From Chara braunii (taxonomy: Eukaryota > Streptophyta > Charophyceae > Charales > Characeae): a DNA stretch of 39,182 nt. The notes under the pieces were generated by a model. It made no database searches. It was not told where the DNA came from and saw nothing but the letters and a program-made list of their open reading frames with translations. A program made the position numbers and the translations under genes. Position 1 is the stretch's first letter. The number at the start of each line of letters is the position of its first letter. Shown piece by piece: positions 38,650 to 39,182 of this stretch. The DNA lies in contig BFEA01000118.1 of assembly GCA_003427395.1 (NCBI GenBank), positions 3,158,751-3,197,932 on the forward strand, written 5' to 3'.

Positions 38650-39182
38650 GAAAGTATGGAAACGGGTGTGAGCATGTATAATCTTAGGTTGGCGGAAGAC
38701 TGAAATGAATGACTTTGGCAGCGCATCTCATCAGGTAAAAACTGAGGTTGTCCGACTACCATGTTAGCAACATCAATGTTATTTTCGATAGCCAACTCCT
38801 TGTTGGCGGTTGTTTGATTGTTTTATGGTATTCGACCTAATATGGTCGGATTGTTTTTTTGTCTTGTGTTATTGAATGTACCAAATGATGATTTGGATTC
38901 TCCCACTTATTGCTTTGGGTTGAATATGTATTCGTATCGGCTACGGTCGATTCCTTTTGATATAACTATATGTTTGAGTGTTGAAACTTTCGCTTGATTG
39001 TGTGTTAAAGAGACTAGGATTAATGTTGGGTTTCACACTTGGTTGATACCCTCCTAGTCGACCGACGTTTGCTCCGTACCCAGGAGATCAGCGCCCTAGG
39101 AACGGACGACGTTCGAGTTTTTTTTTTTTCAGCCGCGGAACGGCACGGCGCGTTACAGCACGCAAAAAAAAAAAAAAAAAAA
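38650..39182. other. AT-rich end of window, closing in poly-A
   Basis: No gene. A GAC/GTC-rich patch (39050-39115) precedes a T run (39118-39130), then GCCGCGGAACGGCACGGCGC and a run of 18 A at the window edge (39165-39182), possibly the tail of another retroposon. Confidence 0.4.

Overview
This is a repeat-dominated window of a eukaryotic nuclear genome. It contains no prokaryotic-style gene, operon, tRNA, rRNA or CRISPR array that I can support. The autonomous mobile elements are a Ty3/gypsy chromovirus and an APE-type LINE with a plant-like ORF1/ORF2 layout. There is also a Myb/SANT-like (trihelix-type) DNA-binding gene, many homopolymer runs and one run of Ns. The combination suggests a streptophyte, possibly a charophyte alga such as Chara. 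That assignment is inference from style; no diagnostic host gene proves it.

Layout. 1-1600: simple repeats, a 164-bp foldback element, a retroposon tail and an unrecognised exon-like ORF. 1613-1966: an LTR-like repeat, with a second copy at 15205-15586 and only its terminus at 11084-11118. 2825-9134, minus strand: a decayed chromovirus, reading from high to low coordinates as gag, protease, RT, RNase H, integrase, chromodomain. 9135-11560: its probable AT-rich leader with three copies of a 42-bp near-palindrome, a purine tract, a 26-bp perfect palindrome and a cluster of five CACGTG boxes. 12054-12608: assembly gap. 12609-18600: SINE-like tandem units, ATC microsatellites, the second LTR-like copy and a LINE fragment.

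18648-about 28900, minus strand: an almost complete LINE. Reading in its own direction it has a GC-rich tandem array upstream, a long ORF1 (27075 to 24112), ORF2 with endonuclease, reverse transcriptase and zinc-finger region (24060 to 19756), a 3' UTR, a terminal stem-loop and a poly-A tail. ORF2 stays in one frame for 4.3 kb but carries seven stop codons. Short poly-A-tailed repeats elsewhere in the window share the 3' tail motif of this LINE, so they look like its truncated offspring or SINEs that use its machinery.

29128-31245 holds another SINE-like copy, a possible host exon and a pair of about 250-bp direct repeats. 32236-33928, plus strand: a Myb/SANT-like gene broken by frame changes. 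34186-about 37010 is the most unusual stretch: non-repetitive, apparently non-coding DNA packed with short perfect inverted repeats, each of different sequence, with a TATA-box candidate inside one of them, followed by tandem hairpin-forming units. 37400-39182 is mostly unassigned, AT-rich and ends in a poly-A run.

Functionally this is a graveyard of retroelements around at most a few host exons. Nothing here looks like an intact, autonomous protein-coding element.
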